A stretch of 64,000 bases of DNA. Origin: Dyadobacter psychrophilus (GTDB lineage Bacteria > Bacteroidota > Bacteroidia > Cytophagales > Spirosomataceae). The stretch is taken from positions 1 through 64,000 of the forward strand of contig NZ_FUZA01000007.1 of assembly GCF_900167945.1 (NCBI RefSeq). Reading direction: 5' to 3'. Numbering within the stretch: the stretch's first letter is position 1; the number at the start of each line of letters is the position of its first letter. The position numbers were made by a program, and so were the translations under genes. The notes under the pieces are model-generated. The model made no database searches. It was not told where the DNA came from and saw only the letters and a list, made by a program, of their open reading frames with translations. Positions 53,878 to 62,342 of the stretch are shown here, piece after piece.

Positions 53878-55194
53878 CTAGCCAACCAGCACCCTTACTT
53901 TCTTGATCCGCTTTTTATCCGCTGATTGTACTTTAAAGGTGACTTCCCTGTGCGTTGCCATTTCTCCCGGGCGCGGTAACCTCGAAAACAGTTCCAGCAG
54001 CAAGCCAGCCAATGATTCGTTGTTGCCCCTTACTTCGTCAAAATAATCCGTTTCAAGATTTAATAACCTGCAAAGGTCATTGATCAAAACCCTTCCTTCG
54101 AAAACGTAAGTATTTTCGTCAACCTGGGTGTAATTTACTTCGTCGTCCTCGTCATATTCATCATTAATATCCCCGAAGATCTCTTCAATAATGTCTTCCA
54201 GCGTTATCAGCCCGCTTGTTCCGCCGTATTCATCCACAACAATCGCCATATGCACGCGCCGATTCTGGAAATCCTTCATCAGATCGTCCAGATGCTTGCT
54301 TTCTGGAATGAAATAAACGGGTCGCAGCAATTTTTGCCAGTTATAATGTTCGTTCTGGTGAATGTGTGGAAGTAAGTCCTTTACATTCAAAATCCCTTCA
54401 ATGTGATCCAGATCGTCGCGATAAACGGGCACCCGGGAGTAACCCGACTTATTGATCTTATCCATCAATTCATGGAAATCCAGTTCAATATCGAATGCTG
54501 TAATATGCAATCGGGCCTGCATGGCCTTTTTCGAACTGGTCTGCCGGAAATTTGCCAGTCCACGGAGCAGATCCGTTTCCTCCTCGCTTTCTGCCTTTGC
54601 TTCGAGCCTTTCAGTTGTGATTTCAGCACCTTCCGGCGTCAGTACGCCAAAAGAATAACCCAATTTCATAATAGGCTGCGCGAGAGGCTGGCAAATTTTG
54701 ATCAGGAAATTGGTAACACCTGATATTCTGGGAATAAATTCCAGTGCCCTTCGTGCACTGTTGTAACGAACCAGGGCATCCAGCCATATCCAGAGCGCAA
54801 GACAGCCAATCGAAATCCATTTGTAAATGTTGTTGGGATCATTCTGAATGTGTATCCAGGCTATTCTGGCGGCCAAAAGCAATGCCAGCAATGTGATCCC
54901 TCGCTGGATCAGTGAAAGCGCAAGCTGTTGAATGCGGTTGGGAAGTGTGCTTTCTGTGTCGCTTTTACGCTCCCAGGGATTTTCCAATGCGCCTGAGGCA
55001 GCATATGCCGCACGAACTCCGGAAAGAAAAAGGGAAATCAGGAAGAGAAATATTACGAGGATAAGGTCGTATGGCGCAAGGAAATCAGTGGGTATAATGA
55101 CTCCTGCAAATAAGGTTTGCGTACATTTTTGGGGGAAGAGAATCCCCGTACGCGTTCGGGCAAGGGGATCGTCGCTATCAGCTGTTTCTTTCAC
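53878..55194 (-). CDS. gldE: gliding motility protein GldE (CNNM/CBS/CorC-type)
   Basis: 438 aa. Three membrane segments (about 43-62, 98-115 and 124-141) are followed by a CBS pair at about 225-350 (YSRVPVYRDDLDHIEGILNVKDLLPHI and VHMAIVVDEYGGTSGLITLEDIIEEIFGDI) and a CorC/HlyC domain at about 360-437. The family ranges from magnesium or cobalt transport to GldE. The order mutY, ssb, gldE is conserved in the phylum, which fits GldE. gldD, which usually follows gldE, is absent here. The first 40 residues are unusual and the start may be internal. Confidence 0.88.
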   Translation of the reverse strand: MKETADSDDPLARTRTGILFPQKCTQTLFAGVIIPTDFLAPYDLILVIFLFLISLFLSGVRAAYAASGALENPWERKSDTESTLPNRIQQLALSLIQRGITLLALLLAARIAWIHIQNDPNNIYKWISIGCLALWIWLDALVRYNSARRALEFIPRISGVTNFLIKICQPLAQPIMKLGYSFGVLTPEGAEITTERLEAKAESEEETDLLRGLANFRQTSSKKAMQARLHITAFDIELDFHELMDKINKSGYSRVPVYRDDLDHIEGILNVKDLLPHIHQNEHYNWQKLLRPVYFIPESKHLDDLMKDFQNRRVHMAIVVDEYGGTSGLITLEDIIEEIFGDINDEYDEDDEVNYTQVDENTYVFEGRVLINDLCRLLNLETDYFDEVRGNNESLAGLLLELFSRLPRPGEMATHREVTFKVQSADKKRIKKVRVLVG

Positions 55195-55327
55195 AAATGG
55201 TCTGGAAAAGTTTGCAATAAACTTTCGTTTAAATAAATGTAGCGATTCTGTTCAAAAATATTATTCCAATGTGCTCTAAATCGCGAAATAAATACTTTTG
55301 AACAGAATTACTGAATTTTCCGAATTA

Positions 55328-55804
55328 TCAGAACGGCAGATCGTCGTCGTCATTACCAGCTGCCAATGAAGGCGGGATGGGGTCGGATGACCGCGGTGCC
55401 TGCGCTGCTCTTGGCTGCGAGGATTGCGCATAACCGCCGCTGCTCTCGCCGCCACCTGAACCTGGTGTACCCGGGCCGCCCAGTAACGTCATGCTGTTTG
55501 CGCGGATTGTTACGCCCGTTCTTTGCTGCCCTTCCTTGTCCGTCCAGCTATCAGTGCGGATGCGCCCTTCAATGTAAACCTGGTTGCCTTTTTTCAAATA
55601 TTTCTCAGCGACTTTGGCCAATCCTTCCCAAAGTTCAATGCGGTGCCATTCTGTATTATCGACGCGTTCGCCGCTTTTGTTGGTGTATGATTCGGTGGTG
55701 GCAATGTTGAATTTGGCAACCGCCGAGCCGCTTTCCAGATATCTCACTTCCGGGTCGCTGCCCAGATTGCCGATCAAAATTACTTTGTTAACACTTCCTG
55801 CCAT
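55328..55804 (-). CDS. ssb: single-stranded DNA-binding protein
   Basis: 158 aa. The OB-fold (about 1-105) begins MAGSVNKVILIGNLGSDPEVRYLESG and carries NTEWHRIELWEGLAKVAEKYLKKG and GRIRTDSWTDKEGQQR. A Gly/Ser/Gln-rich linker leads to the acidic tip DDDDLPF, which recruits partner proteins to replication and repair sites. It is upstream of gldE by 133 bp, the usual order in Bacteroidota. Confidence 0.96.
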   Translation of the reverse strand: MAGSVNKVILIGNLGSDPEVRYLESGSAVAKFNIATTESYTNKSGERVDNTEWHRIELWEGLAKVAEKYLKKGNQVYIEGRIRTDSWTDKEGQQRTGVTIRANSMTLLGGPGTPGSGGGESSGGYAQSSQPRAAQAPRSSDPIPPSLAAGNDDDDLPF

Positions 55805-55864
55805 GATTTCTAATTGTGGATGATTTTTCGACTTGAATTTAAATATACAGATGTAAAAGCACTT

Positions 55865-57070
55865 TTAAACATCCTGTTCGCTGATTTTGCCGGTAATTTT
55901 ATGTTTGAGAATTAATTTATTCCGACCGTCATGCGTCATTTCCTGCTTGATCAGAAAATATTCTTCATTATAAGACGTATAGTTCGATGGCTTTGTCACA
56001 CCTTCTTGTCCACGCCAAACCGGAAGATCTACTTTTTCCCAGAGCTTGGTTTTCGCAGACTTATAAGCCGCATCAATCACTGCATTCACCACATAGCCAT
56101 CATAGAAAGTTTCTGCGGCCTCAGTTCCATTTTCAACGGCATTAAACATATCGGTGAACATATGGTTATAACCCAGATCATTAACCTCATCGCCCACCGG
56201 AAATAGCCAGCCTGTGTTGCTTTCGGCCTTTTCTGCTACATAATCTTCTCCTTTTCCTTCGGCATTCTGGCCGGTTGTGAACATTTCGAAACCGGTTCTC
56301 AGAAAGTTATTAATCCAGATCGTGCCTTCGGTCCCCATCACTTCGTCGCGCAAATCCATGCCTCCGCGGAATGTCCAGCTCACTTCAAACTGTCCGATCG
56401 CGCCATTTTCATATTTCACCAACGCGATCGCATGATCCTCAGCGTCAATGGGTTTCACTTGTGTATCCGCCCAGCACATCACTTCAACAGGCTTAATGTC
56501 TTTGCCAATAAAATTGCGTGATATTTCAATACAGTGGCAGCCCAGATCCAGAATGCAACCTCCGCCAGCCTGCTCAATGTCCCAGAACCATTCACTGTGC
56601 GGGCCGGGATGTGCCTCGCGTGATTTTGCCCAGATTATCCTTCCTAGTGATCCATTTTTGATACTTTCCAGCGATTTCAGAAATTTAGGCGTATAACACA
56701 GATCTTCCAGATAACCCGCAAAAATCCCGGCCTCCTCCGCGGCCTTCATCATCCGTAGTGCTTCCGCCCCGTTCCGGCCCAGTGGTTTGGTAGAAACAAC
56801 TGCTTTTTTATGCTTTGCGCAAAGCATAACAGCTTCTTCGTGAATGTTATTGGGCAGCGCAATGCACACCATATTCACATCCGGATGCGCTATAACTTCT
56901 TCCATATTCGACGACCAGAAGTCGCAACCATAGTCGTTTGCAAACTTCCGGGCACTTTCTTCACGTCGCGCATAAATTGCAACAACCTTATCCCGGCCCC
57001 GCTGCCCATGAATGGATTCGGCGTAAAAACGCCCGATAAAACCGGAACCCAACATCGCAATTTTCTGCAT
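55865..57070 (-). CDS. Gfo/Idh/MocA family oxidoreductase
   Basis: 401 aa. The N-terminal Rossmann domain has GSGFIG at 8-13 and AIYARREESARKFANDYG, then STKPLG near 92-97, the family's NAD(P)-linked KP motif. A C-terminal alpha/beta dimerisation domain follows (ILDLGCHCIEISRNFIG). Members oxidise or reduce sugars, inositols and related compounds. It follows the PhyH gene by 47 bp, suggesting joint regulation. The two genes are extra to the conserved mutY-ssb neighbourhood. Confidence 0.88.
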   Translation of the reverse strand: MQKIAMLGSGFIGRFYAESIHGQRGRDKVVAIYARREESARKFANDYGCDFWSSNMEEVIAHPDVNMVCIALPNNIHEEAVMLCAKHKKAVVSTKPLGRNGAEALRMMKAAEEAGIFAGYLEDLCYTPKFLKSLESIKNGSLGRIIWAKSREAHPGPHSEWFWDIEQAGGGCILDLGCHCIEISRNFIGKDIKPVEVMCWADTQVKPIDAEDHAIALVKYENGAIGQFEVSWTFRGGMDLRDEVMGTEGTIWINNFLRTGFEMFTTGQNAEGKGEDYVAEKAESNTGWLFPVGDEVNDLGYNHMFTDMFNAVENGTEAAETFYDGYVVNAVIDAAYKSAKTKLWEKVDLPVWRGQEGVTKPSNYTSYNEEYFLIKQEMTHDGRNKLILKHKITGKISEQDV

Positions 57071-57117
57071 ACAAATATGATCGTTTAAGTTTTAGGATAG
57101 TCGTTTAATATGTCAAT

Positions 57118-57975
57118 TCAGGTTGTCTTCACTTCGCTTTCCCAGCCGGTCGTTTTTAATGCCGGGTCGTTTTCTTTTTTCAAAAAGTCGGCATCACCGA
57201 ATGATGAAGCGTCCCATTCCAAAAGCGCTCTATCGGGGACGACCGAAACCGGAACGCGCCACGATGTGGAAGTTTCGGCGTAGGCAATGTTGGATTGGGA
57301 GTTATAACATGAGATCAGCGACCACCTCGGATGATCCGATAAATTGGCCTCCGACCTGTGCATCAGGTTACTATGGAAAAACAATGCATCCCCCGGTTCG
57401 ATCTCACAATAGACCAGTTCCATTGTTTTCAGCGCGTGGTTCACCATCTCCATATCCGCACCCACCTGCTCACCAGCAAAACCGTGGTTAACCCGACCCA
57501 TTTTGTGTGAGCCTTTAATGACTTGTAAACACCCATTTTCCTTGTTAGCAGCCGTCAGAGCGATCATTACGCTCATTAACTGGTCAGGAAATATGAACTG
57601 ATTTTTATACCAATAACCATAGTCCTGATGCCACTCCCAGGCACCGCCTACTTTCGGCTCTTTCTGCATTAACTTTGTATGAAAATGACAGACAGGGCTT
57701 TCCTGGGCAAGCAATTGCCAGACAGAATTGACCATTCTCTCACTTCTGATCAGATAACCAAAAACATCGTCCCCTGGCGTAAACCACAGCGAAAGCTTTG
57801 TCTTCTTCCCGGACTGATCGTTCAAGTCCATTGCGTTTTTCTGCATTACCGAGTTCTCAACCGCCGTGCGATACAACTTATCCGTTTCTTCTTTTGAAAA
57901 CAGCCCTTTCACAACCAGGTAACCGTCCTCATCAAATGTCTTGATCTGATTTGTATTTAAACTAAAACTTGTCAT
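57118..57975 (-). CDS. phytanoyl-CoA dioxygenase (PhyH) family protein
   Basis: 285 aa. A non-heme Fe(II)/2-oxoglutarate-dependent hydroxylase. The metal set is visible as His116 and Asp118 in EWHQDYGYW, and His206 in HSNLMHRSEANLSDHPRW, with Arg217 as the likely 2-oxoglutarate anchor. The N-terminal DEDGYLVVKGLFSKEE segment is typical. The substrate is unknown; family members in this phylum sit in sugar or amino-acid loci beside Gfo/Idh enzymes, as here. Confidence 0.87.
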   Translation of the reverse strand: MTSFSLNTNQIKTFDEDGYLVVKGLFSKEETDKLYRTAVENSVMQKNAMDLNDQSGKKTKLSLWFTPGDDVFGYLIRSERMVNSVWQLLAQESPVCHFHTKLMQKEPKVGGAWEWHQDYGYWYKNQFIFPDQLMSVMIALTAANKENGCLQVIKGSHKMGRVNHGFAGEQVGADMEMVNHALKTMELVYCEIEPGDALFFHSNLMHRSEANLSDHPRWSLISCYNSQSNIAYAETSTSWRVPVSVVPDRALLEWDASSFGDADFLKKENDPALKTTGWESEVKTT

Positions 57976-58001
57976 AACCTTTCCGTTTTACGTGTTTAGT
58001 A

Positions 58002-58009
58002 CAAAAATA
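58002..58009 (-). promoter_or_regulatory. possible -7 element of the PhyH gene
   Basis: The minus strand reads TATTTTTG, which fits TAnnTTTG, 27 bp upstream of the PhyH start codon. No convincing TTTG was found at the right distance upstream. Confidence 0.3.
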
Positions 58010-58080
58010 TATTACTTAAAATACAATTCCTTATGCCTGATCAAGTTTAAAAACATTTAGACGCAATCATTTTGAAACGG

Positions 58081-59160
58081 TCACAAATATTTTTCTTCTT
58101 TCAAGAGTGTATCTATCAAAATCGGCTTTGGGAGCGTTTCTACCTCGTTTTTGGAGAAAAAATAAATATTTCCGGGCAGATCCAGATGCTCATTTTCCGG
58201 GATAGTCACCCACCAGAATTGAACATGCAGTTTTTGGTGCGTTAATAAATGAATGTACAATTTTGGAATCTGCCGGATATTCCCCTTCCTCTGCAACGCC
58301 AGCAGCGTATCATTATCAGTCAAATCTTCCGGCGACTCGACCCGCGCAGTTGATTCCACCAGAAAAAAGTCATAAAGTCCTTTCCAGATATCCTTTGTGT
58401 TACGCTCCTGCATGGCCAGTTTTCCGCCTTGCTCAATGATAAAATAATTCAGGAACCGGTTCTTCACTTTCAGCTTTTTTGCCTTCACCGGGAGCTCGTT
58501 CTGAACATTATATGCATAGGCATAACAAATGTCATTGAAGGGACAAATTGTACAATTAGGCGAAACAGGCACACATTGGATCGCTCCAAACTCGATCATT
58601 GCCTGGTTATATGTCGCCGGATCTTCCTGCGAGATCAGCGCTTTTGCCACCTTAGCAAATTCCTTTTTCCCCTCATTGCTAAGCATATCCGACCTAATCC
58701 CGAAAATGCGCGACATGACCCGGTAAACGTTCCCATCAATGGCCGCAACCGGCTCATTAAACGCAAAAGAAGCGATGGCCGCCGCCGTATAATGACCCAA
58801 ACCTTTTAATTTTGAGAGGGTTACTGCAGTTTCAGGAAATTTTCCACCAAATTCGCTGACGATCTGCCGGGCCGTGAAATGCATATTCCGCGCCCTGGAA
58901 TAGTAACCCAAGCCCTGCCAAAGGCGTAATACATCGCGTTCGTCGGCATCCGCAAGGTCAAAAACGGTAGGATAATTTTCCAGGAATTTCTCGTAGTAAG
59001 GCGTTCCCTGCGCGACCCTGGTTTGCTGTAAAATGATTTCCGACAACCATATTTTATAGGGGTCTGTCGTTTGTCTCCAGAGTAAAGGACGATGGTTTTT
59101 GAGATACCAGGATTTAAGTTTTTTATTAAAATCAATTACCTGTAAATGGTCTGATATCAT
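58081..59160 (-). CDS. mutY: A/G-specific adenine glycosylase MutY
   Basis: 359 aa. Removes adenine mispaired with 8-oxoguanine. The catalytic Glu41 is in SEIILQQTR and Asp142 in AAIDGNVYRVMSR. The helix-hairpin-helix LKGLGHYTAAAIA lies at about 118-130. The iron-sulfur cysteines C196, C203, C206 and C212 have the required C-X6-C-X2-C-X5-C spacing. The C-terminal NUDIX-like domain that recognises 8-oxoguanine follows at about 235-359. It is divergent from the HU gene. Confidence 0.95.
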   Translation of the reverse strand: MISDHLQVIDFNKKLKSWYLKNHRPLLWRQTTDPYKIWLSEIILQQTRVAQGTPYYEKFLENYPTVFDLADADERDVLRLWQGLGYYSRARNMHFTARQIVSEFGGKFPETAVTLSKLKGLGHYTAAAIASFAFNEPVAAIDGNVYRVMSRIFGIRSDMLSNEGKKEFAKVAKALISQEDPATYNQAMIEFGAIQCVPVSPNCTICPFNDICYAYAYNVQNELPVKAKKLKVKNRFLNYFIIEQGGKLAMQERNTKDIWKGLYDFFLVESTARVESPEDLTDNDTLLALQRKGNIRQIPKLYIHLLTHQKLHVQFWWVTIPENEHLDLPGNIYFFSKNEVETLPKPILIDTLLKEEKYL

Positions 59161-59245
59161 AATGTTTGCACTTATGTACGCTGTTATTTAACCAATTAGA
59201 AAAAAAATGAAAACGCCTTCCTTTTAAATCTTGGTAAAATTAGCG

Positions 59246-59253
59246 TACCTTTG
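59246..59253 (+). promoter_or_regulatory. -7 element of the HU gene promoter
   Basis: TACCTTTG at 59246-59253 matches TAnnTTTG. A TTTT about 20 bp upstream is a weak -33 element. The predicted start would give a leader of about 60 nt before the GTG. Confidence 0.5.
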
Positions 59254-59319
59254 TGTTCCCAAAATTTAGAGGAGTAAGTAAATAAATGAAATAATATCCA
59301 CTTAAAGTAAACAATCAAA

Positions 59320-59625
59320 GTGACTAAGGCAGACGTAATCGCACAGATTTCTGAGAAAACAGGTGTAGACAAGGGCGATGTTCAGCAAACGCTGGAATCG
59401 TTTTTCACCGTGGTAAAGGACTCACTTTCTGATGGTGAGAACCTTTATGTAAGAGGTTTTGGTAGTTTCATCAATAAAAAACGTGCGCGTAAAGTTGCCC
59501 GTAATATTTCGAAGGGAACTTCAATGATCATTGACGAGCACTTTGTACCAAGCTTCAAGCCTGCAAAAGTTTTTGTTGAGCAGGTAAAAGAAAGTGACAA
59601 ACTTAAGGCTGTCGCTGAAAAGTAA
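59320..59625 (+). CDS. HU family DNA-binding protein
   Basis: 101 aa from a GTG start at 59320 (V/M-TKADVIAQIS). The two-helix base ends in FFTVVKDSLSDGENLYVRGFGSF and the DNA-contacting arm carries INKKRARKVARNISKGTSMIIDEHFVPSFKPAK. This is a chromosomal architecture protein of the HU/IHF type. It is divergent from mutY and followed by a TPR protein gene, the usual arrangement near RNase G in Bacteroidota. Confidence 0.94.
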   Translation: MTKADVIAQISEKTGVDKGDVQQTLESFFTVVKDSLSDGENLYVRGFGSFINKKRARKVARNISKGTSMIIDEHFVPSFKPAKVFVEQVKESDKLKAVAEK

Positions 59626-59655
59626 TTTACCTGAAAAGGTTTGGGTTATAAAAGT

Positions 59656-60498
59656 ATGAAAAAGTCTATTCTCCTTTCTTGTGTGCTTGCAGTTGCTCTT
59701 GTAGGAACGCTCTTCAGCCTTCCCAAAGTGGTTGTAAATACAAAGGGAAAAGAAGTAGGCAACGAGAGAAGCCAGTCCCAGGCAGCTGCTACGGCGGCTG
59801 CTCCTGACTCTTCTGTTCAATCGCATGACAAAGCCACCATTTCGCCTGATCAGCAAAAAATTGTAGATCAGTTGAGAAGCGGCTATGAACAAGCGGGCGA
59901 CAAAGACAAAACAACCGCGGGCTTGAAGTTGTCAGATAAGTTTGCGCAATTGCAAAAATTCGATAGCGCAGCATTTTATGCTGAAAAAGCAGCCCTTTTG
60001 TCTCCAAGTATTGAGAATCTTGTCAGGACCGGCGATCGTTATTACGAGGCTTATGGTTTTGCCATTGACGATCAGAAAGCAAAAAATCTTGGGGCAAAAA
60101 CCCGCGAATATTATCAGAAAGCACTTGACCAGAATCCTGGCCTGTTAGCTGCAAAAGCTAATATGGCAATGACTTACGTGAACACTGAAAACCCGATGCA
60201 GGGAATTTTAATGTTGCGCGAAGTGATTGACACCGATCCTACCAACGAATTGGCATTGTTCAATTTGGGGATCCTATCCATGAGATCTAACCAATATTCA
60301 AAAGCTGCCGACAGGTTCAGACAGATTTTGACCAATAATCCGGCCAATACAAAAGCGAAATTCTACCTTGGATTGACGCTCGTGGAACTGGGAAACAAGG
60401 AAGAGGCCCGTAAGGTCCTTTCCGAAGTTAAAAAGGAGGAGAAAGATCCTGTGATCCAGCAAGCGATTGGCGAATTGGAAGGCCGTCTGAACAATTGA
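59656..60498 (+). CDS. tetratricopeptide repeat protein, exported or anchored
   Basis: 280 aa from ATG 59656. A hydrophobic leader (about 5-22) suggests export or an N-terminal anchor. The C-terminal half contains about four TPR units, such as LLAAKANMAMTYVNTENPMQGILMLREVIDTDPTNELALFNLGIL and NQYSKAADRFRQILTNNPANTKAKFYLGLTLVELGNKEEA. The protein is probably a scaffold for protein contacts. It follows the HU gene by 30 bp and precedes the tiny basic gene at 60542. Confidence 0.86.
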   Translation: MKKSILLSCVLAVALVGTLFSLPKVVVNTKGKEVGNERSQSQAAATAAAPDSSVQSHDKATISPDQQKIVDQLRSGYEQAGDKDKTTAGLKLSDKFAQLQKFDSAAFYAEKAALLSPSIENLVRTGDRYYEAYGFAIDDQKAKNLGAKTREYYQKALDQNPGLLAAKANMAMTYVNTENPMQGILMLREVIDTDPTNELALFNLGILSMRSNQYSKAADRFRQILTNNPANTKAKFYLGLTLVELGNKEEARKVLSEVKKEEKDPVIQQAIGELEGRLNN

Positions 60499-60541
60499 TA
60501 AGCAGAAAAGACAATCAATTTTTATTTTAAACGACATAAAC

Positions 60542-60631
60542 ATGCCTTGCGGAAAAAAGAGAAAAAGACATAAGATCTCCACTCACAAGAGAAAGAAAAG
60601 ACTTAGAAAAAACAGACATAAGAAGAAATAA
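60542..60631 (+). CDS. 29-aa basic AURKAIP1/COX24-type protein
   Basis: ATG 60542 to TAA 60629-60631. The sequence starts MPCGKKRKRHKIS and ends in KNRHKKK; more than half the residues are Lys, Arg or His. Very short proteins of this form are widespread in Bacteroidota under the name AURKAIP1/COX24 domain protein. The domain is the C-terminal part of the mitochondrial small-subunit protein mS38, so a small ribosome-associated role is likely. It lies between the TPR gene and RNase G, which is the usual place. A hairpin follows directly. Confidence 0.85.
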   Translation: MPCGKKRKRHKISTHKRKKRLRKNRHKKK

Positions 60632-60636
60632 TATAC

Positions 60637-60668
60637 CATGACCGGATTTTAATAAAAGTCCGGTCATG
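60637..60668 (+). terminator. hairpin after the 29-aa gene
   Basis: A 10-bp stem (60637-60646 and 60659-60668, core ACCGGA) extended by a TTTT/AAAA inner pair is followed by a pyrimidine-rich tail without a clean T-run. It lies 5 bp after the stop and probably ends or reduces the transcript before the RNase G gene. Confidence 0.6.
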
Positions 60669-60755
60669 CCTTCTTCCCCTCTTATGTATTACCTCTTTCA
60701 ATCTGAAAGCGGAGGTTAAGTATCAACATTATATAGCCATTCAGTTGGTTGAACA

Positions 60756-62318
60756 TTGAGTAACGAATTACTAATCAATTCTACTCAAAAGGGAGAACGT
60801 ATAGCCCTTTTGCAGGATAAACGTCTTTTAGAATATCACGTCGAAACACCGGATCAAAGCTTTACCGTTGGGGATATTTACCTCGGTACGGTCAGGAAGC
60901 TGGTAGCGGGGCTTAATGCCGCGTTTGTTGATGTCGGTTTTGAAAAAGATGCGTTTCTGCATTATCTCGATCTTGGGCCTAATATCAACTCTCTCAACAA
61001 ACTGACAAAGGATGTAATATCCAAGCGGAACAATGCAGGCAAATTGAGTAATTTCAAGATGGAGCCTGAGATTGAGAAGCTTGGCAAGATTGATAAAGTC
61101 CTTTCTAAAAATCAACCCATTCTCGTTCAGATCGTTAAGGAGCCTATTTCTACAAAAGGTCCTAGACTTTCGTGCGACATTTCGATTGCCGGCCGTTACA
61201 TTGTGCTGGTCCCTTTTTCCAATTCTGTAAACCTTTCCAAAAAGATCACCGACAAGCAGGAGAGAAATCGTCTGCAACGTCTGATGTCGTCTATCAAGCC
61301 TGCCAACTTCGGTGTGATTATTCGTACCGTTGCAACTGGGAAGGATGTGGATGAGTTGAATAAGGATTTGCAAGACTGCCTTGACAAGTGGGAAAATGGG
61401 ATCAAAACGCTGAAAGACGCCAAGCCGCGTGACCGTGTCATAGGTGAAATGAACCGCGCTTCCTCCATCATTCGTGATATGCTGAATGAGTCATTCGACA
61501 GCATTACGGTTGATTCCAAGGAAGTTTACGACGACATTAAGGCTTACATTCATAACATTGCGCCGGATAAGGAGAACATTCTCAAACTGCACAATGGCAA
61601 GAATAAGCTTTTCGAACAATTCGGTCTCGAAAAACAAATCAAATCGCTTTTCGGACGCTCGGTAAGCTTGCCAAATGGCGGTTACCTGATCATTGAACAC
61701 ACTGAGGCGCTGCACGTTATCGACGTCAACAGTGGCAATAAATCCAATTCGGAAGAAGATCAGGAAGCGACTGCATTGAGCGTCAACCTTGAAGCAGCCA
61801 AGGAAATTGCCCGCCAGTTGAGATTGCGCGACATGGGCGGAATAATCGTTGTCGATTTTATCGATATGAAGAAAGCGGAAAACAAACGCGTTCTTTTCGA
61901 TACGATGCGCGACGAAATGAAAGGCGACCGTTCGAAATACACTATTCTGCCGCTTTCGAAATTTGGTCTGCTGCAAATCACACGTCAGCGTGTAAGACCT
62001 GAAATGAACATTGTAACCCGTGAAACATGTCCTACTTGCGGCGGAACGGGCACAATTCAGGCGAGTATCTTGGTTTCTGATGTGATCGCGAATAATCTTG
62101 ATTACATTCTCACCAAGCAAAATGAACGCGGGATTACCATTTCGCTTCATCCATTCCTGCATTCTTATTTCACAAAGGGATTAATTTCCGAGCAAGTAAA
62201 ATGGCTTTTCCATTATAAAACGTGGGTTAAGCTCATCAAAGATACTTCTCTGGGTGTGGTTGATTTTAAATTCCATAACCGTTACGGAGAGGAAATTGAG
62301 ATTGTCCCGGGTAATTAA
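60756..62318 (+). CDS. rng: ribonuclease E/G family protein
   Basis: 520 aa from a TTG start at 60756 (M-SNELLINSTQKGERIALLQ). An S1-like RNA-binding domain (about 30-130) is followed by the catalytic core (about 145-410), with EHTEALHVIDVNSG and GGIIVVDFIDMKK holding the metal-binding aspartates. A zinc-link-like motif CPTCGGTG begins at residue 425. It matures rRNA 5' ends and decays mRNA. The size fits RNase G, lacking the long C-terminal scaffold of RNase E. Upstream HU, TPR and AURKAIP1-like genes are its regular neighbours. Confidence 0.94.
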   Translation: MSNELLINSTQKGERIALLQDKRLLEYHVETPDQSFTVGDIYLGTVRKLVAGLNAAFVDVGFEKDAFLHYLDLGPNINSLNKLTKDVISKRNNAGKLSNFKMEPEIEKLGKIDKVLSKNQPILVQIVKEPISTKGPRLSCDISIAGRYIVLVPFSNSVNLSKKITDKQERNRLQRLMSSIKPANFGVIIRTVATGKDVDELNKDLQDCLDKWENGIKTLKDAKPRDRVIGEMNRASSIIRDMLNESFDSITVDSKEVYDDIKAYIHNIAPDKENILKLHNGKNKLFEQFGLEKQIKSLFGRSVSLPNGGYLIIEHTEALHVIDVNSGNKSNSEEDQEATALSVNLEAAKEIARQLRLRDMGGIIVVDFIDMKKAENKRVLFDTMRDEMKGDRSKYTILPLSKFGLLQITRQRVRPEMNIVTRETCPTCGGTGTIQASILVSDVIANNLDYILTKQNERGITISLHPFLHSYFTKGLISEQVKWLFHYKTWVKLIKDTSLGVVDFKFHNRYGEEIEIVPGN

Positions 62319-62342
62319 GCTGATTTAAACCAGCATTAACGA

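Noticed and set aside
61491..62162. A 223-codon frame on the minus strand opposite the RNase G gene
   Set aside because: It is fully inside the RNase G catalytic region on the other strand and lacks recognisable motifs.
62319..62342. Imperfect GCTG/CAGC hairpin between the RNase G gene and the enoyl-CoA hydratase gene
   Set aside because: The stem is only 4 bp of GC pairs with mismatches and has no T-run, so it is too weak to call a terminator.
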